A DNA stretch of 64,000 bases from an uncultured Prevotella sp. (GTDB taxonomy: Bacteria > Bacteroidota > Bacteroidia > Bacteroidales > Bacteroidaceae): assembly GCA_934202525.1 (NCBI GenBank), contig CAKPYB010000003.1, forward strand, positions 1-64,000, given 5' to 3'. Of the stretch, positions 19,170 to 27,562 are shown piece by piece. The notes beneath the pieces were generated by a model that was not told where the DNA came from, ran no database searches, and saw nothing but the letters and a program-made list of their open reading frames with translations. Each line of letters starts with the position of its first letter. The stretch's first letter is position 1. A program made the position numbers and the translations under genes.

Positions 19170-20930
19170 ATGAAACTAAATAAATTATCATTAGCTATGA
19201 TCCTCGGTCTTGGTGCGTTGACGATGGCATCGTGCGAAGGCAAGTTGGACTTAACAAATCCTAACCAGCAGACCACTGGTACTTTCGGTTTTAATGCCGA
19301 TGACTTGGAAGAGTGTGTCATTGCTGCTTATCACGACATCCGTATGGAGGGCTCTATGGCTCGTGTAGGTTATACGCTTGATGCTGTGCGAGGTGACGAA
19401 GTGTGGAACACATCCCAGGTATGGTATCTTCCATTTGATGATATGGATGATCCTGCAACCGATGAAATCTCCATGTGGCCATGGCGTGAATCATACTATA
19501 CCATCAATGTATGCAACTTTATCCTCTCTCGTACAACAGGCGAAGACTCTCAGCTCAGCGAGAGCATGAAGCGCATTAAGGGACAGGCTCTCTTCCTCCG
19601 TGCCTTCTCATATTATAACTTGGTAGGTTACTACAAGGAAGTGCCATTGATTACCGACTATTCTACCTATTCTTCATTGGATGGTCTCTATGGTGCCAAC
19701 AACACCTTTGATGAGGTGCTCGATCAGGTTGAGACTGACTTGAAGGAGGCTATGGAGTTGCTCCCTAACCGCCAAGCTGGTGGTGAATGGGCAAAGGGAC
19801 GTGCTACTTGTGGTGCGGCTGCAGGTTACTATGCACGTACTTTGATGCTTCGACATAAGTATAGTGAGGCCTTGACTGTGTTAAGGGATATCATTGGCGG
19901 TCAGAAGTATGGTCAATATAAGTTGATGGCCAACTATGGTGACAACTTCCGTGAGGGCTCGCAGTATGAGAACAATGACGAGAGCCTCTTCGAGGTTCAG
20001 TTCTTGGACTATGGCTCTCAGGGCGTTGACGATGAGTGGACTCCTGTCAATGTAAGTCCTAATGCTTCTCAAGGTCATGCTGTAGAGTCTAACTACTGTC
20101 CAGGAAGATTTGGTGGATGGGCAGACCTCTCTGCTTCACCATGGTTATACAACCTCTTCAAACAAGAGCGTACTACAGCTGGTAAGTTGGATCCACGTCT
20201 CTATTGGACTATCGGTACATACGAGGCAGACTGGGAAGGTTTCGAGAATGGTAACGTAGCTTATACTACTAAGATGACGGCTACTGATACAATTCCAACA
20301 AATAATGATAGGGGTGGTCTGCCTATCGCTAAGTGGACCAACTTCCGTACAAACCTTTATGATAAGGTAACTACTGGTCTAAAGTGTGGTATCAACCTCC
20401 GTATGATGCGTTATTCAGATGTGTTGCTTCGTGCTGCAGAGTGTGAAAACGAGGTAAACGGACCAACACAGCAGGCTATCGACTGGATTAACCAGGTGCG
20501 TGAGCGTGCTAACTTAAAGGATTTGCAGCTCTCTGACTTCACTACAAAGGATAAGCTCTTCGAGCAGATTGCCAATGTAGAGCGTCCAAAAGAGTTTGGT
20601 TGTGAGTCTGGACGTGGTCTTGACTTGATTCGTTGGGGATTCTTCTATGACAACGACCGTATGGCTCAGTTGAAGGACCACGCAACCTTCCGCATCTCTC
20701 CATACAAGATTAAAGAGCCTGTTAGCTACTCACAGGTCGGTATAGACCCACAGTTGAAATGCTCTTACGATACATACGTCGCAGGTCATGAGTTCTTGCC
20801 TATCTATCAGAATTTGCTTAATGATAACCCTAACTTGAAGGGTAACTCTGCTAACTACAATACAGACAACTCTACAGATTTCTTCGGAAGAGGTTGGACC
20901 GTTCATCCTGTAGTTAACTTGGGCAACTAA
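19170..20930 (+). CDS. SusD/RagB-family surface glycan-binding lipoprotein (arabinan locus)
   Basis: A 586-residue lipoprotein with lipobox cysteine Cys22 (LTMASC). It lies as a lid on the SusC barrel and captures oligosaccharides at the cell surface. TPR-like helices carry the RagB/SusD pattern: AYHDIRMEGS near the N-terminus, KGQALFLRAFSYYNLV in the TPR region, and the C-terminal segment with the ERPKEFGCESGRGLDLIRWG signature. It starts 51 bp after SusC. Substrate assignment follows the operon context. Confidence 0.94.
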   Translation: MKLNKLSLAMILGLGALTMASCEGKLDLTNPNQQTTGTFGFNADDLEECVIAAYHDIRMEGSMARVGYTLDAVRGDEVWNTSQVWYLPFDDMDDPATDEISMWPWRESYYTINVCNFILSRTTGEDSQLSESMKRIKGQALFLRAFSYYNLVGYYKEVPLITDYSTYSSLDGLYGANNTFDEVLDQVETDLKEAMELLPNRQAGGEWAKGRATCGAAAGYYARTLMLRHKYSEALTVLRDIIGGQKYGQYKLMANYGDNFREGSQYENNDESLFEVQFLDYGSQGVDDEWTPVNVSPNASQGHAVESNYCPGRFGGWADLSASPWLYNLFKQERTTAGKLDPRLYWTIGTYEADWEGFENGNVAYTTKMTATDTIPTNNDRGGLPIAKWTNFRTNLYDKVTTGLKCGINLRMMRYSDVLLRAAECENEVNGPTQQAIDWINQVRERANLKDLQLSDFTTKDKLFEQIANVERPKEFGCESGRGLDLIRWGFFYDNDRMAQLKDHATFRISPYKIKEPVSYSQVGIDPQLKCSYDTYVAGHEFLPIYQNLLNDNPNLKGNSANYNTDNSTDFFGRGWTVHPVVNLGN

Positions 20931-20939
20931 TAATATCTA

Positions 20940-20975
20940 TTCCTATGGGGTTTCTTAAGGATAGCCCCATAGGAA
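20940..20975 (+). terminator. intercistronic hairpin SusD / glycan-binding protein
   Basis: An 11-bp perfect stem TTCCTATGGGG (20940-20950) / CCCCATAGGAA (20965-20975) with a 14-base loop and no long T-run. It is probably a stability or attenuation element within the operon rather than a full terminator. Confidence 0.5.
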
Positions 20976-21015
20976 AACCAAAATAACAATTTATATATTT
21001 ATAATAGGATATAAT

Positions 21016-22839
21016 ATGAAACGTCTAAATAAATTAGCAGCCGTCTTCTGCGTGGCAGCCATGGCATTGACAGCGATGACAGGATGTGAGGGAAGTGACA
21101 TGTTTAGCGTCAACTCTCCTGATTGGCTCTCTGAAAAGATTGATTCAATCGAAAAAGCTAACCAATCTACAGAGGAAGTGCTAGTAGGTATGAATGAGGA
21201 TGTCTATACTGTAGGTAATACTGATTTCTCTTCAGCCTTTTTTACTTCATTCTCAAAGTATTATGTGGTTCAAGACAACCAGAAGTGGAATGCCGTGTTC
21301 AATCTGAACATCAATCCTTCTGCAACTAACACCTATAAGAACTTCGCCCTCTTCATCACCAATGATGTGGATCGTGGCGGAACAGGTTATGCCGAGTATG
21401 GCGTTATTCGTTTTGATAACCAGCCAAGCGGTAACTCTGAGTGGGGTGACCATATCGACAGAAGCTGCGTGCAGAGTAATCTCACTTTTGAAACTGATAA
21501 AGACAAGGGTGTAGATAAATTGGGTGGTAAGGTAACATTGACGGTTGACCGTTCCCGTGTAGATACTTTCATGGTGAAGATTACCAATGGTACTGTTACC
21601 AAGACCTACATTCAGCCATCTAAGATTGCTAATCTGAATGCAGACGAGAGCAATACCAACATCCGCTGCTTCCTGGTACCTGAGGGCTCTTACATCGATT
21701 TCATGCAGAGCAACGTAGAACCTATCGGCGGTTATACATCTGCCCAAGATAAGGCTCCGGTTTCTATGGTGTTGAACAATGTTCCTGCCGAAGTAGACGA
21801 GAATACACCCCTAGAGAAGGCAATGGAGAATGTATCTGCTACCGTAACCTTCGAGGAAGGTATAACCAAGGTAATTCCTGCCAAGGAACTTTATTTCTCT
21901 GCCATCAACGATATGGATGTTTCTGGCACCAAGAACCTCATCGTCATCTATAACAAGACATTCAAGGGCGAGAATGCTTCTACTCCTATCGTTGCACAGA
22001 AGACATTCGAAGTTGTGCCAGCTATCAAAGCTCTCCATATAGTAAGTGCGCCTACACGTCTCACTTATAAGTATTATGAGGCAGCAGGCATCACTAACCC
22101 TGCTTCTGCTGTATTCCCAGTAGATACTAAGGGCTTGACAGTTCAGGCTACTTATTTGAATGGTGTAACTCGTGATATCACACTCGATAAGTTGGTTATC
22201 TCTGCAGTGCCAATGAAGGCAGGCAAGCAGGCTGTTACTGTAACTGCTAAGAATGGTGTGAAGACAACATTTGATGTAACAGTAGAGAAGCATGCTGCAA
22301 CATTCGTAACTCCTAGCCCAGCTATCTTGGGTGCTGAGGATTGTACAACTGGTTGGTGGGGTGCTCACCTCGATGCAGACGTGAAGGTTCCTGCTGGCGA
22401 GACTCGCGCATTCTCTTTCACCAACTTGGGTGGTGCAGCTAACTGGAACAACTACGTAGTAGTACTCCGCAATGCAGCTTTAGCTGAGTATGTTGTAGTT
22501 CGTTCGGATAACTACGGTTGGACTGGCGACAACTCTGGTCCTTATGGATGGAAGAATTGTACTGCTGGTTCTACTGGTGCGGCTGACTGGGCAACTTGGT
22601 TGGCAGGTATGAATGGCGCTAAGGTTGTTGTTTACGTAACCAACAATAATAATGGTACTGCTGACGTCTTAGCTATTACAACAGGTACTGATGGCAAGGT
22701 AAATACTCAGTATTACTATGGTATTGATGGAGTTGATGCAAACGACCTCTTTGTAGACTTCACCGTAGATAGCAGCTGCTTGAAGTTTGATACAGCCGCA
22801 TCTGCTCGCAAGCACTATACTCGTGCTCACCGCAGATAA
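21016..22839 (+). CDS. surface glycan-binding lipoprotein (SusE-position) with duplicated domain
   Basis: A 607-residue lipoprotein (Cys24 in TAMTGC) in the position where SusE/F-type surface glycan-binding proteins are found. I see a beta-rich module at about residues 55-235, two Ig-like segments (about 250-425), and a second module at about 430-595 that resembles the first. Both modules share an aromatic strand with NNY/YKNF, then AEYxVxR-DN and a W-rich stretch (NYGWTGDN, PYGWKN in the second). The tandem aromatic-rich modules fit polysaccharide binding. The C-terminus is strongly basic (RKHYTRAHRR), which is odd for an exported lipoprotein. No family name is assigned with certainty; arabinan binding is inferred from the operon. 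Confidence 0.75.
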   Translation: MKRLNKLAAVFCVAAMALTAMTGCEGSDMFSVNSPDWLSEKIDSIEKANQSTEEVLVGMNEDVYTVGNTDFSSAFFTSFSKYYVVQDNQKWNAVFNLNINPSATNTYKNFALFITNDVDRGGTGYAEYGVIRFDNQPSGNSEWGDHIDRSCVQSNLTFETDKDKGVDKLGGKVTLTVDRSRVDTFMVKITNGTVTKTYIQPSKIANLNADESNTNIRCFLVPEGSYIDFMQSNVEPIGGYTSAQDKAPVSMVLNNVPAEVDENTPLEKAMENVSATVTFEEGITKVIPAKELYFSAINDMDVSGTKNLIVIYNKTFKGENASTPIVAQKTFEVVPAIKALHIVSAPTRLTYKYYEAAGITNPASAVFPVDTKGLTVQATYLNGVTRDITLDKLVISAVPMKAGKQAVTVTAKNGVKTTFDVTVEKHAATFVTPSPAILGAEDCTTGWWGAHLDADVKVPAGETRAFSFTNLGGAANWNNYVVVLRNAALAEYVVVRSDNYGWTGDNSGPYGWKNCTAGSTGAADWATWLAGMNGAKVVVYVTNNNNGTADVLAITTGTDGKVNTQYYYGIDGVDANDLFVDFTVDSSCLKFDTAASARKHYTRAHRR

Positions 22840-22871
22840 TCCTCGAAGAGAAATCTTTGGCAAAACTATAA

Positions 22872-22922
22872 TAATAAAGGTAGGTCTTGATGCTAACAGG
22901 CTTCCATAGACCTGCCTTTATT
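22872..22922 (+). terminator. intercistronic hairpin glycan-binding protein / GH43
   Basis: A 15-bp stem AATAAAGGTAGGTCT / AGACCTGCCTTTATT with one G-T wobble and a 21-base loop. Not followed by a strong T-run. Second of three hairpins inside this operon. Confidence 0.5.
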
Positions 22923-22970
22923 AGAAAGAAAATATAAAGGATATAAAAACTAACTAAACGTAAGGAAACA

Positions 22971-24629
22971 ATGAAGAAACTTCATACTTTAGTACTCTTG
23001 CTCGCTTGTATTTTGGCGGTAGGCTGTAGCAGTGGCGGCGATGACCCAATTGACGATCCAAAGCCTACACCAACTCCTACGCCGACTCCAACACCTAGTG
23101 ATCCAACGGATGCCGACTTGTCAAACTACAAGTGCCCAACCTATGTAGATAACTATGTATCCATAACCGATTGGAGTAAGCGGAGCCAGTGGAATCTTGC
23201 CAATGTGCACGACCCATCGGTGATGAAGGCAGCCGACGGCTATTATTATATGTATCAGACTGATGCCAGCTATGGCAATGCCCACGAAGGTCATGGACAC
23301 TTCCATGCTCGTCGAAGCAAAGACCTCGTAAACTGGGAATATCTCGGTGGTACGATGACGGTGGCTCCTGCTTGGGTGAAGACTAAGTTGAACGAGATTC
23401 GTGCTGAGCAAGGTTTGGCTCCTATCACCAACCCAAGCTATGGCTATTGGGCTCCTTGCGTAAGAAAAGTGAAGGATAATCTCTATCGTATGTACTATGC
23501 CATCGTGGTGAACAACTACATCAAGACAGGTGGCACTACTTATGATGGCTCTTGGACGGAGCGTGCCTTCATCGGTATGGCAGAGACTACGGACCCAGCC
23601 AGCAACAAGTGGACAGACAAGGGTTTCGTGATTTGCTCTTCTTCTGATAAGGGGAAGAACTGGGCTCGCAAATCGACCAGCGACTGGGACGGCTACTTCA
23701 AGTTCAATGCCATCGACCCTTCGTTCATCATCACACCTAATGGCGAGCACTGGCTTATCTATGGCTCTTGGCACAGCGGTATCGCTGCCGTGCAGTTGAA
23801 CCCAGAAACAGGCAAGACCTTGAAAGAACTTCCTAAGTCATACGGTACAGCAGATGAGATTGCTCCTTACGGAAAGCTTATCTTCACTCGTACCAACGGT
23901 AGTCGTTGGCAGGGAGCTGAGGCTCCTGAGGTTGTATACCATGATGGATATTATTATCTCTTCTTGGCTTACGATGGCTTGGATGTTCCTTACAACACCC
24001 GTGTGCTTCGTTCCAAGAATGTGGACGGTCCTTACGAGACGATGAACAACAGAGTGACTAATGCAGCCAATGGCGCAGGTGACAATCCTACCGTCTTGAC
24101 TCATCCTTATAAGTTCAGCCAGGGATATGGTTGGGTAGGTATCAGCCACTGTGCCGTCTTCGACGATGGCGCGGGCAACTGGTATTATGTATCCCAGCAG
24201 CGTTTCCCACAGAATGTAGGTGGAAATGCTTATAGCAACGCCCTGATGATGGGTGGCGTGCGCAGTATCAAGTGGAATGAGAACGGATGGCCTGTTGTCA
24301 TGCCTGAGCGTTATGGCGCTGTGCCACAAGTGGCTATCAAGGCTAGCGAACTGGCTGGCACTTGGGAAGGTATCGACCTCGCTTATGAGTATGGCAAACA
24401 GCGCGTCAGCACCGAATTTACACTCAATGCCGACGGCTCAATGACTGGTGGTACGGCTTGGTCTAATGTGAAGGTATGGAACTTCGATACTTCTTCCAAC
24501 ACCCTCACCATCGGTTCTACCAAGCTCAAGGTACAGCGTGAGGTAGACTGGGAGGCTAGTCCTCGCAAGTTGACTATCGTATACTCTGGCGTCAGTGGTA
24601 GCAAGAGCTTCTGGGGCAAGAAAAAATAA
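22971..24629 (+). CDS. GH43 endo-arabinanase-like lipoprotein
   Basis: A 552-residue surface enzyme predicted to cut alpha-1,5-arabinan. The lipobox cysteine is Cys19 (LAVGCSS), followed by a Thr-Pro repeat linker (about 33-45). The GH43 five-blade propeller shows the expected catalytic residues: Asp81 (VHDPS), Asp249 (NAIDPSF) and Glu317 (GAEAPE). The C-terminal ~95 residues (from about 455, TWEGIDLAYEYGKQR) form a separate beta domain like that of extracellular endo-arabinanases. Its anchor suggests it works outside, producing oligosaccharides for the SusCD pair. Specificity within GH43 is inferred from these features and context. Confidence 0.9.
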   Translation: MKKLHTLVLLLACILAVGCSSGGDDPIDDPKPTPTPTPTPTPSDPTDADLSNYKCPTYVDNYVSITDWSKRSQWNLANVHDPSVMKAADGYYYMYQTDASYGNAHEGHGHFHARRSKDLVNWEYLGGTMTVAPAWVKTKLNEIRAEQGLAPITNPSYGYWAPCVRKVKDNLYRMYYAIVVNNYIKTGGTTYDGSWTERAFIGMAETTDPASNKWTDKGFVICSSSDKGKNWARKSTSDWDGYFKFNAIDPSFIITPNGEHWLIYGSWHSGIAAVQLNPETGKTLKELPKSYGTADEIAPYGKLIFTRTNGSRWQGAEAPEVVYHDGYYYLFLAYDGLDVPYNTRVLRSKNVDGPYETMNNRVTNAANGAGDNPTVLTHPYKFSQGYGWVGISHCAVFDDGAGNWYYVSQQRFPQNVGGNAYSNALMMGGVRSIKWNENGWPVVMPERYGAVPQVAIKASELAGTWEGIDLAYEYGKQRVSTEFTLNADGSMTGGTAWSNVKVWNFDTSSNTLTIGSTKLKVQREVDWEASPRKLTIVYSGVSGSKSFWGKKK

Positions 24630-24676
24630 ATGTTAGTTAGTTTTTAAGGTATAAAAGAATCTAAGTAGAATCTTTG

Positions 24677-24712
24677 GGGGAGTTAAGCAGTGAAGCTATG
24701 ACTCCCCTTTTT
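24677..24712 (+). terminator. terminator-like element between the two GH43 genes
   Basis: A 9-bp stem GGGGAGTTA / TGACTCCCC (one wobble), followed directly by TTTTTT. This is the most terminator-like of the three hairpins in the operon and would reduce read-through into the last gene. Confidence 0.65.
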
Positions 24713-24738
24713 TGTTAAAAAATAGAGAAGATATACAG

Positions 24739-25764
24739 ATGAAACAAACTGTAATGAAATATTTTGGCATTGTGGCGATAGCCATGATGCTAGCGCCAGC
24801 TGCGTCTCGTGCACAACAGCCTTTGGTTGTAGATACTCCTTTTGTCCACGACCCCGTAATGGCGTATGAGAATGGCAAGTACTATCTCTACTGCACAGGT
24901 CATGGCATCACGCAGATGACTTCCACCGACCGCAAGCATTGGACCATCGTTCCTCAGGGCGTGCTCAAGAACAGCGAGATTCCGGCATGGACGCATGATA
25001 GTGTGCCGGGTTTTACCACGCATATCTGGGCTCCGGATGTCATCCGGTTCAAGAACAAGTGGTATCTGGCTTATTCCTGTTCTACCTTTGGTAAGAACAC
25101 ATCTGCCATCGGCTTGCTGAGCAATACTTCCTTATCTGATAAGGCTGGATGGAAGGATGAGGGCTGCCTTGTTGCCTCTAAGGGCGATAGAGATAACTGG
25201 AATGCCATCGATCCGAATTTCATTGTTGATGAGAAGGGAAATCCATGGCTTACCTGGGGCTCTTTCTGGGATGGCATCCAGATGATCAAGTTGGATAAGA
25301 AGACGATGCATGTCAAGAAGGGTGCCAAGCCTCAGACCATCGCCCGTCGTCATGCCGTGGGCGATACTTCTGCAGAGCCGAATCCTACTTCTAAGTTTGC
25401 CGGCACCAATGCCATCGAAGCTCCTTTCATCATGAAGCATGGTGGTTATTACTATCTCTTCGTGAGCTGGGATTACTGCTGCCGTGGCATCAAGAGCAAC
25501 TATCGTGTTGCCGTGGGCAGAAGCAAGAAGGTTGCCGGTCCTTATTTGGATAAGGCAGGCAGAGACATGCGCAATGGCGGTGGTACCTTGCTGTTGGAAG
25601 GTGATAAGAAGGAATATGAGGCGATGGGTCATTGCTCTGCCTACTCTTTCCCTGATGGCGATTTCTTCTTCTGCCATGGTTACAGCGTACCGAAGAATGG
25701 CGCCAGCATCCTGGTTCAGAAGAAAATCAACTGGACGGAAGATGGATGGCTGACACTGGAATAG
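24739..25764 (+). CDS. GH43 arabinan endo-1,5-alpha-L-arabinosidase
   Basis: A 341-residue secreted (probably periplasmic) enzyme with signal peptide ending near ASRAQQ. The start is the ATG at 24739; a longer frame from TTG 24712 would begin inside the terminator. The single-domain GH43 propeller has catalytic Asp38 (VHDPVM), Asp158 (NAIDPNF) and Glu227 (AIEAPF). Size and motifs match classical short endo-arabinanases that trim arabino-oligosaccharides after import. It lies behind an intrinsic-terminator-like hairpin and may be expressed below the upstream genes. Confidence 0.9.
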   Translation: MKQTVMKYFGIVAIAMMLAPAASRAQQPLVVDTPFVHDPVMAYENGKYYLYCTGHGITQMTSTDRKHWTIVPQGVLKNSEIPAWTHDSVPGFTTHIWAPDVIRFKNKWYLAYSCSTFGKNTSAIGLLSNTSLSDKAGWKDEGCLVASKGDRDNWNAIDPNFIVDEKGNPWLTWGSFWDGIQMIKLDKKTMHVKKGAKPQTIARRHAVGDTSAEPNPTSKFAGTNAIEAPFIMKHGGYYYLFVSWDYCCRGIKSNYRVAVGRSKKVAGPYLDKAGRDMRNGGGTLLLEGDKKEYEAMGHCSAYSFPDGDFFFCHGYSVPKNGASILVQKKINWTEDGWLTLE

Positions 25765-25781
25765 CCTCGATTTTTAAAACA

Positions 25782-25900
25782 CGGACAAATTGAATTTGTC
25801 CGGCTCTTTTGTCCGGCGGCTTGTAAGCTCTTGAAAATAAGTAACTTGTGAAGCTGCGGACAATTTGTCCGGACAAATTGAATTTGTCCGTTTGTTTTTT
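25782..25900. repeat. cluster of CGGACAAATT palindromes, also terminating the GH43 operon
   Basis: Two identical 21-bp palindromes (arms CGGACAAATT and AATTTGTCCG around a central G) lie at 25782-25802 and 25870-25890. A 15-bp version, CGGACAATTTGTCCG, at 25857-25871 overlaps the second, and a half-copy GTCCGGCGG lies between. The last palindrome is followed by a T-run and probably acts as terminator of the arabinan operon. Confidence 0.7.
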
Positions 25901-25930
25901 TTTAGCCCTTTTTTGCTTGAAAACAATGGA

Positions 25931-26018
25931 TTATGATACCGAAACCTATGAGATGCTGGGAAGAAACCTATGAGTTATGATGAAAGAAACTATGAGTTGT
26001 GGGGGAGAAAACTATGAC
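25931..26018. repeat. 22-bp tandem repeat array, 4 units
   Basis: Four units of exactly 22 bp ending in GAAACCTATGAG, the same, GAAACTATGAG and GAAAACTATGAC (ends at 25952, 25974, 25996 and 26018). The unit is not a multiple of three and has no coding reading. It lies upstream of the ATPase promoter. A different 22-bp, four-unit array is found near the second ATPase locus. Confidence 0.75.
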
Positions 26019-26067
26019 TTAGTTTTTTTAACTTTTTCACGTATAAGACAGTTTGTACCCCGAAACA

Positions 26068-26182
26068 TGTAAAATAAGGCATTCGGAACACCTTGAAATA
26101 TGTAAAATAAGGCATTCTGATATCCCGAAACTTGTAAAATAAGGCGTTCTGTGTAGTTAAAAACATGTAAAATAAGGCATTC
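26068..26182. repeat. four 17-bp repeats spaced about 33 bp, upstream of the ATPase promoter
   Basis: TGTAAAATAAGGCATTC occurs at 26068-26084, 26101-26117, 26133-26149 (one change) and 26166-26182, spaced 33, 32 and 33 bp, about three helical turns. The last copy lies where the -33 element of the ATPase promoter should be. Looks like an array of protein-binding sites, not a CRISPR. Confidence 0.75.
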
Positions 26183-26197
26183 CTCATTATTTTTTCT

Positions 26198-26205
26198 TAT
26201 CTTTG
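26198..26205 (+). promoter_or_regulatory. -7 box of the first DUF4143 ATPase gene
   Basis: TATCTTTG, consensus -7. It overlaps the TTG start of the longest frame, so translation must begin further down, at the ATG 26230. Confidence 0.65.
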
Positions 26206-26229
26206 CATCCAGATAAAGTAAGAGATATT

Positions 26230-27516
26230 ATGCTGGATAAGAGAAACTTAGAACAGATTCTTTCTGATCAGCAGGAAGAACTGGAGATGCGTAGAGGCGA
26301 AACTTTGTGTCATCGACCAGAAGAGGCGCAGATAGACTTGGGCAGTACGCAGGCTCAGGTCGTGATAGGTGTGCGCCGTAGCGGCAAATCTACTCTATGC
26401 TTCCAGGCATTGGAGAAAGTAGGTGTGAAATACGCTTATGTAGATTTTGACGATGAGCGGTTGGCTAACATCCAGGCAGAAGATTTGAACGATGTTCTGG
26501 AAGTGTTGTATAAGATATATGGTGATTTCAATTATCTGTTTCTTGACGAGATACAGAACATCGAGGGCTGGCACCTCTTCGTGAATCGTATGCTTCGCAG
26601 GCGGATGCATGTCATCATAACAGGTTCTAATGCCAAACTTCTGAGCAGCGACCTGGCTACTCATCTCTCGGGGCGCTGCAAGGAGATACCTTTGTTTCCA
26701 TTCTCCTTTTATGAGTATTGTCTGATGAAAGAGGTGGATACGGAAGGAATGACTACCAAGGTACAGGCGTTCAGGAGAGCTGCCTTCGATCATTATCTGA
26801 AACAGGGAGGATTTCCTGAGCTGCTCGTTATCGGCGAACACCAGAATTATGTGAAGAATCTGGTAAGCAATATCCTGCAGAGAGATATCGAACAGCGTTT
26901 CAAGATAACCTATCAGGCTACCTTCGAGCAGTTGGCTCATCATCTGCTCAATGTGGCTCCGCTCATCGTGTCTCCTTCGGAACTGTCGGCTACACTGGGG
27001 GTAAAATCGGAACATACCATCAAGAATTATATCGGATACATGAAGCAGGCTTATCTGCTGCTAGGACTTCAGAAGTATTCTGCCAAGAGCAAGATGAGGA
27101 TAACCCAGGAGAAGGTGTATCCGATAGATGTGGCTTTGATGGATCAGCGAGATAATGCGCTGGTGGGAGAGAATCTGGGATGGAGATTGGAAACCATTGT
27201 TTATCTGCAGCTGGTTAGAACTTATAAGCCGCAGGGGTATGATATCTATTACCTGAGCGACCGCTCGGGAGAATGCGATTTCGTGGTTTGCAAAAACAAT
27301 CAGGTGAAACAAGCCATTCAGGTATCGTATGACATTTCTTCACCCAAGACTCGCAAACGGGAGATTGAAGGATTACTTCTGGCTCATCGCAAGACGCAAT
27401 GCACCGACCTGCTGCTGCTCACAGACCATGAGTACAACCAAGTTACAGAAAAAGGTCTTGACATCAAGATACGACCGGTATATGACTGGGTTGTGGAAAT
27501 GGGGAAGAGAATATAG
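26230..27516 (+). CDS. AAA (AAA_14) ATPase with C-terminal DUF4143
   Basis: A 428-residue cytosolic protein. The N-terminal P-loop ATPase has Walker A GVRRSGKST, Walker B YLFLDEIQ and a sensor-like ITGSNAKLL. A winged-helix-like middle and a C-terminal DUF4143 domain follow. Near the C-terminus, GECDFVVCKNNQ...AIQVSYD resembles the core of a PD-(D/E)XK nuclease fold, but the expected E-x-K is Q-V-S, so nuclease activity is doubtful. Such ATPases are numerous in Bacteroidota and their role is unknown. This copy is preceded by three kinds of repeats, which suggests control by, or association with, those repeats. ATG 26230 is chosen because of the -7 box at 26198. Confidence 0.88.
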   Translation: MLDKRNLEQILSDQQEELEMRRGETLCHRPEEAQIDLGSTQAQVVIGVRRSGKSTLCFQALEKVGVKYAYVDFDDERLANIQAEDLNDVLEVLYKIYGDFNYLFLDEIQNIEGWHLFVNRMLRRRMHVIITGSNAKLLSSDLATHLSGRCKEIPLFPFSFYEYCLMKEVDTEGMTTKVQAFRRAAFDHYLKQGGFPELLVIGEHQNYVKNLVSNILQRDIEQRFKITYQATFEQLAHHLLNVAPLIVSPSELSATLGVKSEHTIKNYIGYMKQAYLLLGLQKYSAKSKMRITQEKVYPIDVALMDQRDNALVGENLGWRLETIVYLQLVRTYKPQGYDIYYLSDRSGECDFVVCKNNQVKQAIQVSYDISSPKTRKREIEGLLLAHRKTQCTDLLLLTDHEYNQVTEKGLDIKIRPVYDWVVEMGKRI

Positions 27517-27562
27517 AGATAATATTGAAAAATTGAGAAAAATAACAATCGCAATATAAAAA

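Noticed and set aside
26068..26182. CRISPR array candidate
   Set aside because: The repeats are 17 bp, the intervals only 15-16 bp, and there are no cas genes or conserved longer direct repeats. The same applies to the 22/23-bp arrays at 51368 and 53831, which have no spacers.
25990..26187. 65-codon minus-strand frame with repeating MPYFTYF-like peptides
   Set aside because: It is only the translation of the 33-bp-spaced DNA repeats upstream of the ATPase; no independent support for coding.
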